Positions 36,501-45,479 of a stretch of DNA of 64,000 nucleotides are shown piece after piece; the first letter of the stretch is position 1; each line of letters opens with the position of its first letter. Source of the stretch: Clusia tigrina (lineage: Eukaryota; Arthropoda; Insecta; Diptera; Clusiidae); assembly GCA_920105625.2 (NCBI GenBank), contig OV050030.1, positions 408,161,034 through 408,225,033 on the forward strand, written 5' to 3'. The translations under genes and the position numbers were made by a program. Below the pieces are notes generated by a model. The model saw nothing but the letters and a program-made list of their open reading frames with translations, ran no database searches and was not told the origin of the DNA.

Positions 36501-38307
36501 ATAATATGTAAAGTTATTTTTCTTTGCCGGTGATTCTAGAACCGCTCCTCAATTTTCTATCCAAAGCAGTAACTCAGATTAGAGCTAGTTTAATTATGCA
36601 GGCACTGGATGAGAATTCAGACAATTGGTGAGCTGTTATTGAAGTTGTTCATGTAAGTAAGGTCCAAGTGAACAGAGTTCCTTTACACCTTTAGAGTAGG
36701 TAACTGGCACACTGATGAGTCTTCGGAGTAATAAATGTCGCTTGAAATATGTGTCGGAGAATGTGTCCGTATATACATAAATAGATACATCTTTGAATTG
36801 TTTGATAGTAGAAGTAAAGTGGGGTAAGCCGGAGCACCGCCGAAGAAGGAGGTCTCCAAGCACTTAGGCATTGATGCCCATTGTGCTATGGGTCTGATAG
36901 GTAGTTTATAAATATATCTAAATACTTCAAGATACTGTGTAAATCAGTGTGGTCTGATCTAGAATCCTCGGAAGAACTGGTAGCGGCATTAGTCAACTAT
37001 TAATAGGCTTTGAATTGAGTTTGTGAGGTGTCGCTGAGTTCCAGAATTAGCAAAATTGAGGATGAAAACTTAAAGTGTGGCTCATGAAAATCCTTTCTCA
37101 AAAAGTTACCCAATATATGAGTCTAAATGTAGACTTAGAGAGTACGTAATAATAAGCTATTCTTGTATACTCCAACATTTCAAGGTGGTCACATTTCTGA
37201 ACTCCATATATCGTGTCTTCGATGAACGCATTGAGTGCTACGATGTATACAAAGTGGAAACAATCGGCGATTCGTACATGGTGGCCTCGGGATTGCCAGT
37301 CAAAAATGGTGAGTAAAAGCTGCCAAACGCAGACTATGAAAGGGTAAAGTTGAAGCTCAAATATTATTGAACCGTTGGCGAACCGTCACATTAGAATGTG
37401 TTTAACAAATTCTACAAAAAACTTCACACTCATCCACACGCATTCATATCTCCTTTTAAAATCTACCATGAATCCTGTGTGAGCTGCGCTGCTCCCCCTT
37501 AGATAACTTAATACATGTTTCCGCATTATTTGCATCCTTTTGTTCTGTCTTTTAAGCCACAGGACACTTGTTGCCTTATCCTTTTTTTCTGCATGCGGGT
37601 TCATTTTGGTTTTTGTTTGCTTCCCTTTTTGTTATTTTTTGTGTAATCTACATAATTTGTATTCCCCTGTTGACTCGAAGCGTTTATTTGTCACATGGAA
37701 AATTCCCACACAACTTGTTGACGATGATCCTTTATGCGTTTCTATTTCATTTCCACTTCCGTTCGCTGTTACTTGTTTAAAAATCAGGCAGCAAACATAT
37801 TACAGAGATAGCCACAATGGCGCTTGATTTGCTGGACGCGTCGACATTCTTCAAAATACCACGTTCGACGGACATCCTGCAGATTCGCTGTGGCGTGCAC
37901 ACTGGACCCGTGGTCGCTGGCATTGTCGGCACGAAAATGCCGCGCTACTGTCTGTTCGGAGACACCGTAAATACGGCGTCACGTATGGAGTCCACGGGCG
38001 AGGCGCATAAAATTCACATCACGGAGGAGATGAATGAGGCTCTGGTCAAAGTGGGTGGCTTTAAAACCGAACATCGCGGACTCATTGACGTTAAGGTAGG
38101 TTATGCTCAAGCATGTTGTGGCAAATGTCTCTTCATATTTCACACTTTATGCTCTTTTAGGGCAAAGGCCTGATGAGCACCTATTGGCTGACGTGCAAGG
38201 ACGGTCCGGTGAAGGTGCGCGAAGAGATTTCTTGGTTCGCTGATATGCAACCGGTCTTTCTGGAGAATCTCAAATTGCAGCCCAGCTACAAGAACAAAAA
38301 GAAGTGA
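18837..38307 (+). CDS. Receptor-type guanylyl cyclase with NIT domain (13-exon gene)
   Basis: Membrane enzyme expected to convert GTP to cGMP. CDS exons: 18837-19229, 28427-28534, 32165-32262, 32343-32495, 32639-32770, 32839-33075, 33178-33306, 35505-35634, 35722-35844, 36008-36097, 37185-37308, 37788-38095, 38161-38307. Every intron is GT-AG and all phases join, giving 723 residues. Topology: N-terminal tail 1-131; TM1 about 135-152; NIT-type sensor region about 168-417 with several N-glycosylation sequons; TM2 about 432-452; signalling helix ending [14 protein letters not shown]; cyclase domain about 505-690. Metal-binding Asp516 (FSDIVGF) and Asp560 (ETIGDSYM), guanine-selecting Glu556 and Cys627 (PRYCLFG), and Asn634 and Arg638 are all present, so it should be active and GTP-specific. 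There is no kinase-homology domain. From memory it resembles the NIT-GC group (Platynereis NIT-GCs; Drosophila CG33958 is the likely counterpart). The N-terminal start and any 5' exons are the least certain part. Transposons crowd introns 1, 2 and 7 but leave splice sites intact. Confidence 0.93.
19327..19377. repeat. GA microsatellite
   Basis: About 50 bp of interrupted (GA)n, with a pure run gagagagagagagagagaga, lie roughly 110 bp downstream of the exon 1 donor. In flies such tracts can bind GAGA-type factors. No function is demonstrated here. Confidence 0.85.
19760..20640 (+). mobile_element. LINE reverse transcriptase relic
   Basis: Lies inside cyclase intron 1. The frame shows RT palm motifs in order: a GTPQGG turn at about 19922-19940, then [10 protein letters not shown] at about 20011-20040, [27 protein letters not shown], and a KAKYLG-like element, ending in a [15 protein letters not shown] segment at about 20552-20600. 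These belong to ORF2 of an R1/LOA/jockey-supergroup LINE. Multiple frameshifts and stops, plus loss of both the endonuclease and 3' end, make it non-functional. Same strand as the host gene. Confidence 0.8.
20641..23310. other. Intron 1 sequence without recognised genes
   Basis: AT-rich. A 73-bp tandem duplication is present at about 22250-22395 (cattcggaag(a/c)catc, then gaatggacaatatcctggc, repeated at 22262 and 22335). A 118-codon frame at 22694-23050 (+) has no known motif, overlaps a minus-strand frame and is unlikely to be a gene. Confidence 0.5.
23315..23797. repeat. Solo LTR, family A copy 1
   Basis: 483-bp block bounded by TGTCACGTAA and CGTAACA with the 4-bp sequence atat on both sides (23311-23314 and 23798-23801). 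It shares ordered motifs with 56649-57032: tatcgctgga(t)tgtgtaataagcaaacaatt, cactctcaggatt, ctatgatc, taactgatctgctacta and cctccgaa(t/c)gca. ATAT-flanked insertions are typical of some Ty3/gypsy elements. It lies in intron 1 of the cyclase gene. A MITE with short inverted ends remains an alternative. Confidence 0.65.
23671..24060. repeat. Segment duplicated at 27712-28080 (copy 1)
   Basis: The 3' part of the solo LTR together with about 250 bp of its right flank (atattatacaatgaaat, then aagctattaagag, tcttatttagttcg, ttagcaaatcgagct, ttattatgtgtatcgaacac, ttgaatatcaaggatta, ggtctcccaaat) recurs 4.04 kb downstream in the same orientation. Divergence is modest, mostly substitutions. Because the flank is included, the second copy arose by duplication of genomic DNA or belongs to a larger repeat. 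Confidence 0.8.
24430..24520. repeat. (AT)n microsatellite and T tract
   Basis: About 79 bp of uninterrupted AT dinucleotides, followed by a T run of about 13, inside intron 1. Open frames made only of Ile-Tyr repeats here are artefacts. Confidence 0.95.
25710..26560 (-). mobile_element. LINE 3' half relic (RNase H end, Cys motif, tail)
   Basis: Antisense to the host gene in intron 1. Minus-strand reading: RNase H C-terminus ([13 protein letters not shown], then a frameshift, SDELARRG) at about 26280-26400, then [16 protein letters not shown] and a Cys-rich [18 protein letters not shown] motif at about 25900-26060, ending [13 protein letters not shown]. The 3' UTR carries a cattgtgatacca-type stretch and ends at 25710-25728 in a ggttaggttaggtgaggtt repeat, the tail of the LINE on this strand. 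At least one frameshift separates the two frames, so the copy is dead. Confidence 0.8.
26650..27140 (-). mobile_element. LINE fragment, second family (RNase H end, Cys motif)
   Basis: Minus-strand reading gives an RNase H C-terminus ([20 protein letters not shown] at about 27000-27065) and, after a frameshift near 26880, [20 protein letters not shown] and [19 protein letters not shown]. It differs in sequence from the neighbouring LINE relic at 25710-26560, so it is another family or a distant relative. It is antisense to the cyclase gene within intron 1. Confidence 0.75.
27712..28080. repeat. Segment duplicated from 23671-24060 (copy 2)
   Basis: Second copy of the half-LTR-plus-flank block described for 23671-24060. 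It contains the LTR end cgtaaca at about 27835-27841 and the following atat, but lacks the first 350 bp of the LTR. It ends about 350 bp before the exon 2 acceptor. Confidence 0.8.
28427..28534 (+). CDS. Cyclase exon 2 (first transmembrane helix)
   Basis: Flanked by ttttccag and cag/gtaagtg. It encodes 36 residues beginning [20 protein letters not shown], a strongly hydrophobic helix matching the membrane entry of NIT-domain receptors, then a charged [15 protein letters not shown] turn. Phase 0 on both sides. It is isolated by a 9.2-kb intron upstream and a 3.6-kb intron downstream. An internal ATG at its first codon means a transcript starting inside intron 1 could still encode an almost complete receptor. 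Confidence 0.88.
30170..31235. repeat. 229-bp satellite-like tandem array in intron 2
   Basis: Four complete units begin with caaaattttataaaccagcc at 30170, 30399, 30628 and 30857, each exactly 229 bp. A fifth unit from about 31086 lacks its first 85-90 bp and is more diverged. Units 1-3 differ by only a few bases and unit 4 by somewhat more. Each unit carries taattattagggaacaaac, aacgttgcgaaaatttg and tcaatcactggattgtaact. It is AT-rich with no conserved open frame. The array lies between the TM1 exon and the NIT exons. Confidence 0.95.
31236..32164. other. Intron 2 remainder, no recognised features
   Basis: AT-rich DNA between the tandem array and the exon 3 acceptor (cacttag at 32158-32164). 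No coding or RNA feature could be supported. Confidence 0.5.
32165..33306 (+). CDS. Cyclase exons 3-7 (NIT sensor region)
   Basis: Five compact exons (32165-32262, 32343-32495, 32639-32770, 32839-33075, 33178-33306) separated by introns of 80, 143, 68 and 102 bp, all joining in phase 2. They encode the region between the two membrane helices. It opens with a NIT-like helix ([20 protein letters not shown]) and includes an acidic insert (PDDDDDEV). It continues through a long helical segment ([20 protein letters not shown]) and ends with [12 protein letters not shown]. Sequons NGS, NLT, NMT, NRT, NST and NYT fit an extracellular location. NIT domains are known as nitrate/nitrite-responsive sensors in bacteria. 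The animal ligand is not established from sequence. Confidence 0.88.
34385..34770 (-). mobile_element. Highly decayed LINE 3' end in intron 7
   Basis: On the minus strand a gttaggtta-type tail (about 34391-34402) and a cattgtgatt 3' UTR motif (about 34491-34500) resemble those of the LINE at 25710. The upstream region reads like the GH-L-GRH/Cys-motif end of ORF2 with several frameshifts. The identification rests on the tail and weak peptide similarity. Confidence 0.45.
35505..38307 (+). CDS. Cyclase exons 8-13 (TM2, helix and catalytic domain)
   Basis: Exons 35505-35634, 35722-35844, 36008-36097, 37185-37308, 37788-38095 and 38161-38307. The first encodes TM2 ([20 protein letters not shown]). 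The second is the HNOBA-like signalling helix that couples sensor to catalytic dimer. The remaining four form a class III nucleotide cyclase with [57 protein letters not shown] and [13 protein letters not shown] motifs. Both halves of the active site are present in one chain, so a homodimer is expected. A short basic tail ([13 protein letters not shown]) follows, then TGA. Introns J-K (1087 bp) and K-L (479 bp) hold no recognised genes. Confidence 0.95.
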
Positions 38308-38622
38308 GCTCTGCACGGAGCGATTTGCTTTTTGACGGCAACTCTCATGTGACTCTGCTGACTTTTGCATATGCCCAGCTACAGTCCGCTCCCTCCCACC
38401 ACTGGACACTTTTTGCTGTAGTTGTGCGTGTGTGTGTGCAAATTATTCAGTGACATGTGTGCGACTTATTTCCTCCTTTAACATAATAATATCCTAACAC
38501 ATGCCCACAACCTACAACGCTGTGGAGCCGTGTATAGCGCAATTTTAGTCGATTTCGATGTGTGTGTGTTTCAGTGTCTAAATGTGCTTAGTCGATTTGT
38601 TAGTATGTAATTTTTATATGTA

Positions 38623-38628
38623 AATAAA
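38623..38628 (+). terminator. Polyadenylation signal of the cyclase gene
   Basis: A canonical AATAAA lies 316 bp after the stop codon, following a GT-rich 3' UTR (tgtgtgtgtgcaaatt, tgtgtgtgtttcag). Cleavage would be expected at about 38640-38655. No better signal lies between it and the stop codon. Confidence 0.6.
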
Positions 38629-38649
38629 TGCTATTTGAATGTTGAAACT

Positions 38650-39560
38650 TTTGATGACATTTTATTAACCTTTGAGTAAGCTAATGTCCTTATAATTGGG
38701 ATGGTTATGGCAGTGGGAAAGTTCCGCAAGTCTTAAACGGTGAAATGACCACAAGAGCAGTTTAACTACATGCCAATAAATTCCATCAAACCGCCAATGG
38801 TCAACGCCCAGTAAAGGGCGAAGGACTGCCGACATCAGATACAAAGGGTCGAATGCCTGTACTAATTTGCAGAGACAGTGGGGGTGAATTAACGGTATAG
38901 AATTCCACTTAATATGACGCACTCTGCTTTTGCACACTACTCTTAATGTCCTTCGCAATGTTCTTGTCGTAAGTGACTGTGTAGGAAAACGGCTGATAAA
39001 GGAGAAAATAATATGAAGTTTAATGCTAGAAGCTTATTTTAGGATACGTTTGATATATACGCCAAAAATATGTTTAGTTAATTGTTCTTTTATGTTTCTT
39101 AAACTTTAACATGCAAAATTATTCGGGCAAAATAAACATTGAACAAGTGAAATAGTAATCAATTGGGTTTTAGGAATGTAGGTACATTTTTGTGCAGGTA
39201 AATTTACCAAATCTGTCATATGCAGGGAGAGGAAGTGGTAATCTCCCATTAGTTCTTAATTTGAAATCGAGTGCTTCAGTAATCTGCGGAACAGAATACT
39301 ATCAACATCTATAAATTCCCAGTTAGAAAATAATGGATTTGTACTGCTTTCTAGAAACCAGCCAAAGGTATTCCAACTCACCTTCTAGAGAATGATCTTC
39401 TATCAAAGGTGTGTTGGTTCTATGTTCTTGCATCATTCGGTTTTGCTATATCGATGAGTTTTCCAATCTTGTTTACTGAGGAGTGTTGTATCTGGTATAT
39501 TGCTTGTTACTGTTTGAACTGCGTATATAGCTCAATCCCAGTATAATTTATATCTCTATT
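38650..39560. other. Unannotated intergenic sequence
   Basis: A 97-codon minus-strand frame at 38665-38958 has a faint resemblance to LINE C-terminal regions but not enough to call. Nothing else is visible. Confidence 0.4.
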
Positions 39561-39569
39561 TTTATATCT

Positions 39570-40340
39570 ATTCTAGAGGACGGAATGCTTTGTGGTGTGT
39601 ATTCCTGGTATGGTGTTCCAATTCCCTTGTGGTTTATTGCCAGTTCCTGATGTACTTTTTCGTGGATGTGTTGTGACAGTCTGTGTAATCTGTTCCTGCC
39701 AATATTTTGCATCCTCCTACGATGTGTTCTATAGTTTCACTGTGTTGATGATATTTTTCTGCATAGGTTTGTTTCTATGTTTTCCTTTATTATATATTTT
39801 CTGTAGATTCTTATTGGTAACACATTATCTTGAATGGCTAGGATAAATCCCACAGTTTCGCCACACTGGATCCATTTGTATGACAATTGTTGGCCTATGG
39901 TTGTTTATTGTGGATGTTTTCTAAGCTCGGATTTTGATGAGAATTTTTCGTGTTTCTTTGGGCTACAGCTTGGATTTGTATAAAGTCGGAAAGATAGTTT
40001 TGGTTGAGGTTTAGTGTGGTGTATTGTTTATCTGCTTTTACTATTGGCTTGGTGTATGGTTGTAGATTCATTGTCACCAAGTATTGACGTCAATTTTGTA
40101 TCTGTGTGTGGTGTGGTGTTTTAATGTCTATTAATTCTCTTCCTCTTTCTGATCTATTTAGTGATATCCATTCAATGGTTGAGTTCTGATGAAGGTATCG
40201 ATATTGTATTAGTTTTGTTCTACTTAATCTGTTTAGTTTTTCTAACTCTGTATGTGACCATTTTATTATTCCGCTTGAATATGAAAGGACCGATATGGCA
40301 TATGATATGTTAATGGGAATTGAGTACTATCTTTCGGGGC
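39570..40340 (-). mobile_element. LINE relic with R4/Dong-like C-terminus
   Basis: Minus-strand peptides: SVLSYSSGIIKWSHTELEKL (about 40240-40300), then NRLSRTKLIQYRYLHQNSTIEW, RSERGRELIDIKT (about 40110-40150), a central KADKQYTTLNLNQNY stretch, and near 39700 TIEHIVGGCKILAGTDYTDC, resembling the CCHC/His end of R4/Dong-type elements that use a restriction-like endonuclease. Several stops and frameshifts separate them. This is a different lineage from the RNase H-bearing LINEs elsewhere in the window. Clade assignment is from memory of family motifs. Confidence 0.5.
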
Positions 40341-41914
40341 AGGATTCTCAGAAATATTTAAAAAGAATGCTTCTATGTATTTATTTGAGATATCGTAAAA
40401 TGCGTCAAATATGAAAAACAATGTTTAAAAAATATTATTTCTTAATGAAGGCTCAAACATTATTTCCAGTTCTACTTCTTTGTGGTCCTTGATAAGTGAT
40501 ATTAATAGGAAGTTCAATATCAACATATACTCGTATATAAGATTATCTGTACGTAACTCTGGGAGCAACTAGTTTAATCTCTGTCCATCTTTTGTATATA
40601 TAGTGATCGAATAGTAGATACATATATGTAGAAGTTTCAGTAAAATAGGTTTGAATATGCCGAGACATTTTACACTAAAAGCTCAGAACTATTCAAAGTC
40701 GACTTCTTCGAGGCATCTATTCAAACTCTTTGATAACAAAATTAGTCATTGAAAGAATTCTTTCATGTAGTTAAGTTATTCTTTAATTTTATTCACAAGC
40801 AACATTCAATTTAAAATTATATTGTTTTCATCTAAAATAACATTAACTATATTGGAATTTTGCTTAGATCATATTATTCATATTTCCAAAGAAATCTGGC
40901 AGCTAATTTGAATAAATATGGCAATGCTGCCCATTTTCATTTGCATATCCAAAGGGTTTGTGTCCACACTAATTGAATTCTTGGCTTGTGTTTGGGCTTA
41001 AAAAGAATCTAAAATAGCAGAGCTCTTTCATTTTGTTGCTAGAGATGGCGCTGCTGACGATTTGAGGTACAGTACGGTAGAAAATTAAAAAGGCAAATTT
41101 GATGCTAGACAAGCCATTTTAATTCCCCAGGATGTTTATTATGAAGGGCTCTAAAAACATATCAGGAACTTTACTTCTATAAAGAATATTCAGAATTGCT
41201 GTGAACAAAAGATGGGTGAAGTTTTTCACATTCACCCATATCAAAAGCGAGCGCAGAAGGAAGTATATCAATTTTATTTACGATAAGTACAAATCCAAAT
41301 TGAAAATCTCGCAGTTATAGATGCCAGTTGAGCTCTTCTTTGCCCCCTACCAAATCTTTGTATATATATTATATGGATATAGTTGTTCATTAACATCTAT
41401 GAATTTGTATTGCAAAGTGAAACGTGGTCAGAGCGCGGTAAGAATGACCATAGGCAATATGCCCACAGTTGTGATTTTGACGCCATCGCTCATAAATTCA
41501 AAAATTTATGACAAGTTCAGAGCGACCGACTCGTGGGTAAATGGAGACGCGGTAACAAGATGATCGTGTAACGGTGCGAGTAGGTGTCAAAGAAACGCCA
41601 GAACGAGTTAATTTGTGTGTGAGACGCATTTGGATTGAATCGTTGCCGGTGGTCAAAAAGGCTGCGTATTAAATTATAAACAAAATCAAGAATTATGACG
41701 CATCCATTTGAAATGAACATTAAGTGGCATTAGAGACTTAAAATTTGTTAAATTGACATCAATTTGCATTCGAAGAGTTTACGATATGGCCCAGTCAGTG
41801 ACAACTGGCCAAATTACAAGGAGGATAAAAGTTGACCAAATATCTCGATACTGTATCAGTACAACACCATGGCGATAAGTCGCTAATAGTGTTTTGTAAA
41901 GTGGCAATTATAAG
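40341..41914. other. Unannotated intergenic sequence
   Basis: No supported feature on either strand. An 80-codon frame at 41321-41563 lacks a recognised motif. Confidence 0.45.
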
Positions 41915-43345
41915 CAAGAATTGAAGGGATGAGAATGAAGGTAAGAATTGAAGAGATGAAACTGAAAGTAAGCATTGAAGGGATGAAAATGTAAGTTAAG
42001 GGCTAACCAAAATAGACGAGACGAGACGTAACGCGTAAGTTCAAGCATATGTGAATCAATGTTAATAGCCAAAATGGTCATACGTATTTGATCGAAACTG
42101 AACGAAACATTTAGACGTGACGATCGGTTCCGTAAGAACCGAACTGCAAACGTCTGCTACTCGTCATAACCTCTTCTTTGTTGACACGATTGTTGTTTTT
42201 TAAAGAAATTAAAATTAAAATGACTGAATTTTGCTACAATTTAATCGCCACTGTGAGGGATGAGCTTGCAATTTGTGGAAAAAGCCATCCATCGATGCGT
42301 TTGATAGCGTCACATTTTGGGTTAAATGTCAAAATCGACGTAACGAGTGCAGAAGTTCGTCAAATCGCTATCGTTACGTCTCGTCTATTTTGGTCCTACC
42401 TTAAGAACTGAAGCGATCAAATTGTAATTAAGAAGCATTAAAAATTTATGTGAGAATTCAGGACGTGAGGGGAATTGTAGGGAAGATAATGTAAGTGAGA
42501 ATTGAAGATATGTTATTGTAAGTAAGACTTGAAGGAAGAGAATGCAAGTAAGAATTCAAGAGATGAAATTGCAAGTAAAAATTTTAGGATAATTTGTAGA
42601 CATGGAGTTGTAGATTTGAAGTTAGAATTGAAGAGTCCAAATTGTTTGTGATATCTAAAAATATGATATTTTAAGTAAGAATTGAACGGTTGAAAATTTA
42701 ATTGAGAATTGATGCCATGAAATTATTAGTAAGAAAAAATTTGTAGTAAGAATTGCTGAGATGAAATTGTAAGTAAGAATTGAAGGGGCGAAATGTAGGT
42801 GAGAATTGAAGTATGAATTTATAAGAAACAATTGAAGGGAAGATAATGTAAGATGGAATTGAAGGGATCAACATGTATGTAAGAACTGAAGAGATGATGC
42901 TTAAGTAACAATTGATGGCATGAAAATGTAAGTGAGAAGTTAAGACATGATTATTAGTAAGTAAAAATTAAGTGTAAACAAGATTTGATGAGATGAAATT
43001 GTAAGTAAGAATAGAAGGAAGGAGAATGAATATGTGAACATGCATGTAATTGCAAGGATGATTTGAAGGCATGAATATGAGGATAAGAATTGATGAGATG
43101 AAATTGTAAGTCAGAATTGAAAACATGAATCTATAACGAGGAAATGAAGGGAAGATAAGCATGAGAGAGAAGCAAGAACTGACGAAAGGTAAATAAACAC
43201 AGGAAATTGTAGTTAAAAATTGAGGAGATGCAACAAGAAATGCAGATAAGAAATTGTAATAAAGAATTAAAAAAAATTAATTGTAATGAAGGGATGAGAA
43301 TGCAATTAAGACTTGTAAGAAGAATTGAAATTATAAATAGGAATT
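41915..43345. repeat. Purine-rich degenerate minisatellite
   Basis: About 1 kb (excluding the MITE) of strongly strand-asymmetric DNA built from variations on (t)gtaagtaagaattgaagggatgaaaa, with a unit of roughly 25-30 bp. The + strand is almost devoid of C, and the opposite strand is pyrimidine-rich. Units vary in length and sequence, so the array is old. Frames inside it are repeat artefacts. A 401-bp TTAA-flanked element interrupts it at 42000-42400. Confidence 0.85.
42000..42400. mobile_element. MITE with TTAA target duplication (piggyBac-like)
   Basis: A block unlike the surrounding purine-rich array is bracketed by TTAA at 41996-41999 and 42401-42404. Its ends are inverted repeats in register: 14 bases after TTAA on the left begin accaaaatagacgagacg-type sequence, matched on the right by cgtctcgtctattttggt. 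The match over the first six bases is imperfect and then near-perfect over about 20. TTAA duplication is characteristic of piggyBac-type transposons. A short frame with an ATG at 42220 has no transposase similarity, so it is non-autonomous. Confidence 0.7.
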
Positions 43346-44560
43346 GAAAAGTTGCATGAAATGATGTGTCAAACTAGCAGAATTACTTGCTGCATGTATG
43401 AAACTTAGTGTAATGAAAAGGCCAGGGGTCAAGAACCCGTTTGGTCTGTAGTTGGTAGTTTCTCCAGCTATACATCATCAATGATATATGAAAATTGGCA
43501 CATACCCTTCTCGTCTTCCCTTTTCTTTGTTTGATACCCTTCAAAAGACACTCGCATATTGCTATGAAGTAAGTTGAAAAGAAAACCATACTGCTGCGAA
43601 GAGTGAAAAGTGCACGCAAGCTCGCACAGTAAATGCTGCACGAATTGTGCTCACGCCTCAGTCGTAAAAATCACACACAAAGAACGAAGGTAGCAATTAA
43701 AGAATGCTTAATAAATCAAGCGCAAATAAGTACGACTAACTAAGAACGATGGCGTGGCTAGGTTTGGGGGTGGATCCAAATTCACAGACCAAGCAGATAT
43801 ATGTGAAATTAGTTTTCTTTTTGTTGGTGTTGCAAATCTGTGCACTAAATATAAATTAGAAATATGCACTAAATATAAATTAGAAAATCTGAAGCTGGTA
43901 GAGTATAATTTTCTACTCAATGAAACCATGAAGTTTCTGCTACCTCGTACTTCCGGAAGCACAGCAGCATTTGGCATCACAACGCAACGTCCTAGTGGAT
44001 TTGTTGTCAGGAGTAGCTCAGCATTTCAATACATTGGAGGTAGGTAAGTTATTTACTTCCAGTAGTGATTCATCATCAGAGCGTTGAATTGCTTCACTGA
44101 GACCATGGCAGTCTCCTAGTTTGGGTTGATTGGCGAATGCCACAAATCACGGATTTTATTTTGTGAACTGGTTGAAAGGGTTGAAGTTCTGGTGAGAAAG
44201 TGTACAGCTAACGCAGCGTATTGCGAGGATTTTTTGCCTCTGTATAAAATAACGATGGCATTGCTCTGGTGTTGTTGCAAAACACATTTGGATCTCTGTA
44301 ATCCTGATCTAATGCCACAAGAAAACTATATTTGGTTAATGGATGAAGAGTGAAACTCAAAACAAACTCTTAGATATAGCAGTGAAATTTCAAGTATGAT
44401 CTTTATTATTATTATAAATAGTTTATTAAATAAGTTAATTATAGAATAAACTTACAGATTTTAAGTAGAAACTTCTCCTTCACACTGAGGAAACTTTTCT
44501 TTTATCGGTTATACTACTTTCAATATCTGAAGTATGATAGACGTGGTGCCATGTGTCCCA
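43346..44560. other. Unannotated intergenic sequence
   Basis: A small tandem duplication (gcactaaatataaattagaaa, two copies at about 43841-43890) is present. Frames of 70-97 codons at 43754-44353 have no recognised domain and are not supported. Confidence 0.45.
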
Positions 44561-44569
44561 ATCCTGTTC

Positions 44570-45390
44570 AAAGACTCAAGTGCTTGACTTCATTATCCCA
44601 AGCAGAGACGACTGGAAGGGAAACAGAGTGATTACCGATGACACTCTGGATAGCTTACACGGACGGTTCTAGGTTTGGTCGGTAGCGGGATCTTCTGCTA
44701 TTAGATCTCTTGCGGGCATCAGCACGTCCCCAAGACTCGTACAGAATTCTCAGTCAGCTCTAAACGAGCTCTCCACACATTATACTATAGTTCACCTAGT
44801 CTGGTTACCTAGTCACAGTGACATCGAGGAAAATTGCGAGGCAGATGAACTTGCAAAATCAATCACACTGCTAACCGAAGTACTCGTAGACCCTTGTCTG
44901 GATATAGGCATCCCTCTCGCTACACCCAAGCTGGCGATCAAAAGCAGGAATTTCCAAGAGGCGAACAAACTATGGGCGGATGAATATTCTTGCCGTATTT
45001 CAAGGCTAACCTGGCCTAGCCTCAGCAAGAAGCCCACGCTTCAGCTACTTCAACTCGAACGCGAGTCGATCAGCACTACGATTTCAGTGCTGACGGGTCA
45101 TTAGGTTTAGGTTTAGATTGGAGTGGTAGCGAGAAGCACACTTAGGCACAAATAGTGGCCAATTGTGGTACCACGGATGGGGTAAGCCGACGGGGCATTG
45201 CAAGATGGTGAAGCATGCGGCTAGACTGAGGTTGCCCTTTAACGAGTTCTGCCGTGGTTGTGGTGCTGAGGTAGAAGAATTAACAGTGCTACACATCTTC
45301 AGGATTTGCGCCCCATCCGCGTTATCACAATGGGCCAATATTTGTGCCTAAGTGTGCTTTTTGGTGCCACTCCAACCTAAACCTAAACCT
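44570..45390 (+). mobile_element. LINE ORF2 3' end interrupted by a nested antisense copy
   Basis: + strand relic: RNase H remnants (YTDGS-like at about 44650, then HSDIEENCEADELAKSITLL at about 44813-44880), a linker (KSRNFQEANKLWADEYSCR), then LTGH at 45090-45101. The frame is cut by an 86-bp insert (45103-45188) and resumes with TGHCKMVKHAARLRLPFNEF and the Cys motif CRGCGAEVEEL. A short 3' UTR ends in aacctaaacctaaacct at 45374-45390, the LINE tail. Frameshifts and the insertion make it non-functional. Confidence 0.8.
45103..45188 (-). mobile_element. 86-bp antisense LINE 3'-UTR insertion with target duplication
   Basis: The 86 bp begin aggtttaggtttagattggagtgg and are the reverse complement of the host LINE's own 3' UTR and tail at about 45303-45390 (shared gcacacttaggcacaaata, tggagtgg and ggatgggg). 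The flanks gacgggtcatt (45092-45102) and gacggggcatt (45189-45199) form an 11-bp target duplication with one mismatch. This is the signature of a severely 5'-truncated LINE copy integrated by target-primed reverse transcription. Confidence 0.75.
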
Positions 45391-45479
45391 CAAATGCTTC
45401 TTCTCTAAATCCTGTTTTCTTCAAGTCAAAGGCCTTAGTTGGTAGTACGCATTCAGTAGACACCTTTACATACATAATT

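Noticed and set aside
45103..45390. TIR foldback transposon of about 290 bp that captured a LINE fragment
   Set aside because: The gacggg(t/g)catt duplication and the continuing ORF on both sides are better explained by a truncated antisense LINE insertion into a LINE of the same family.
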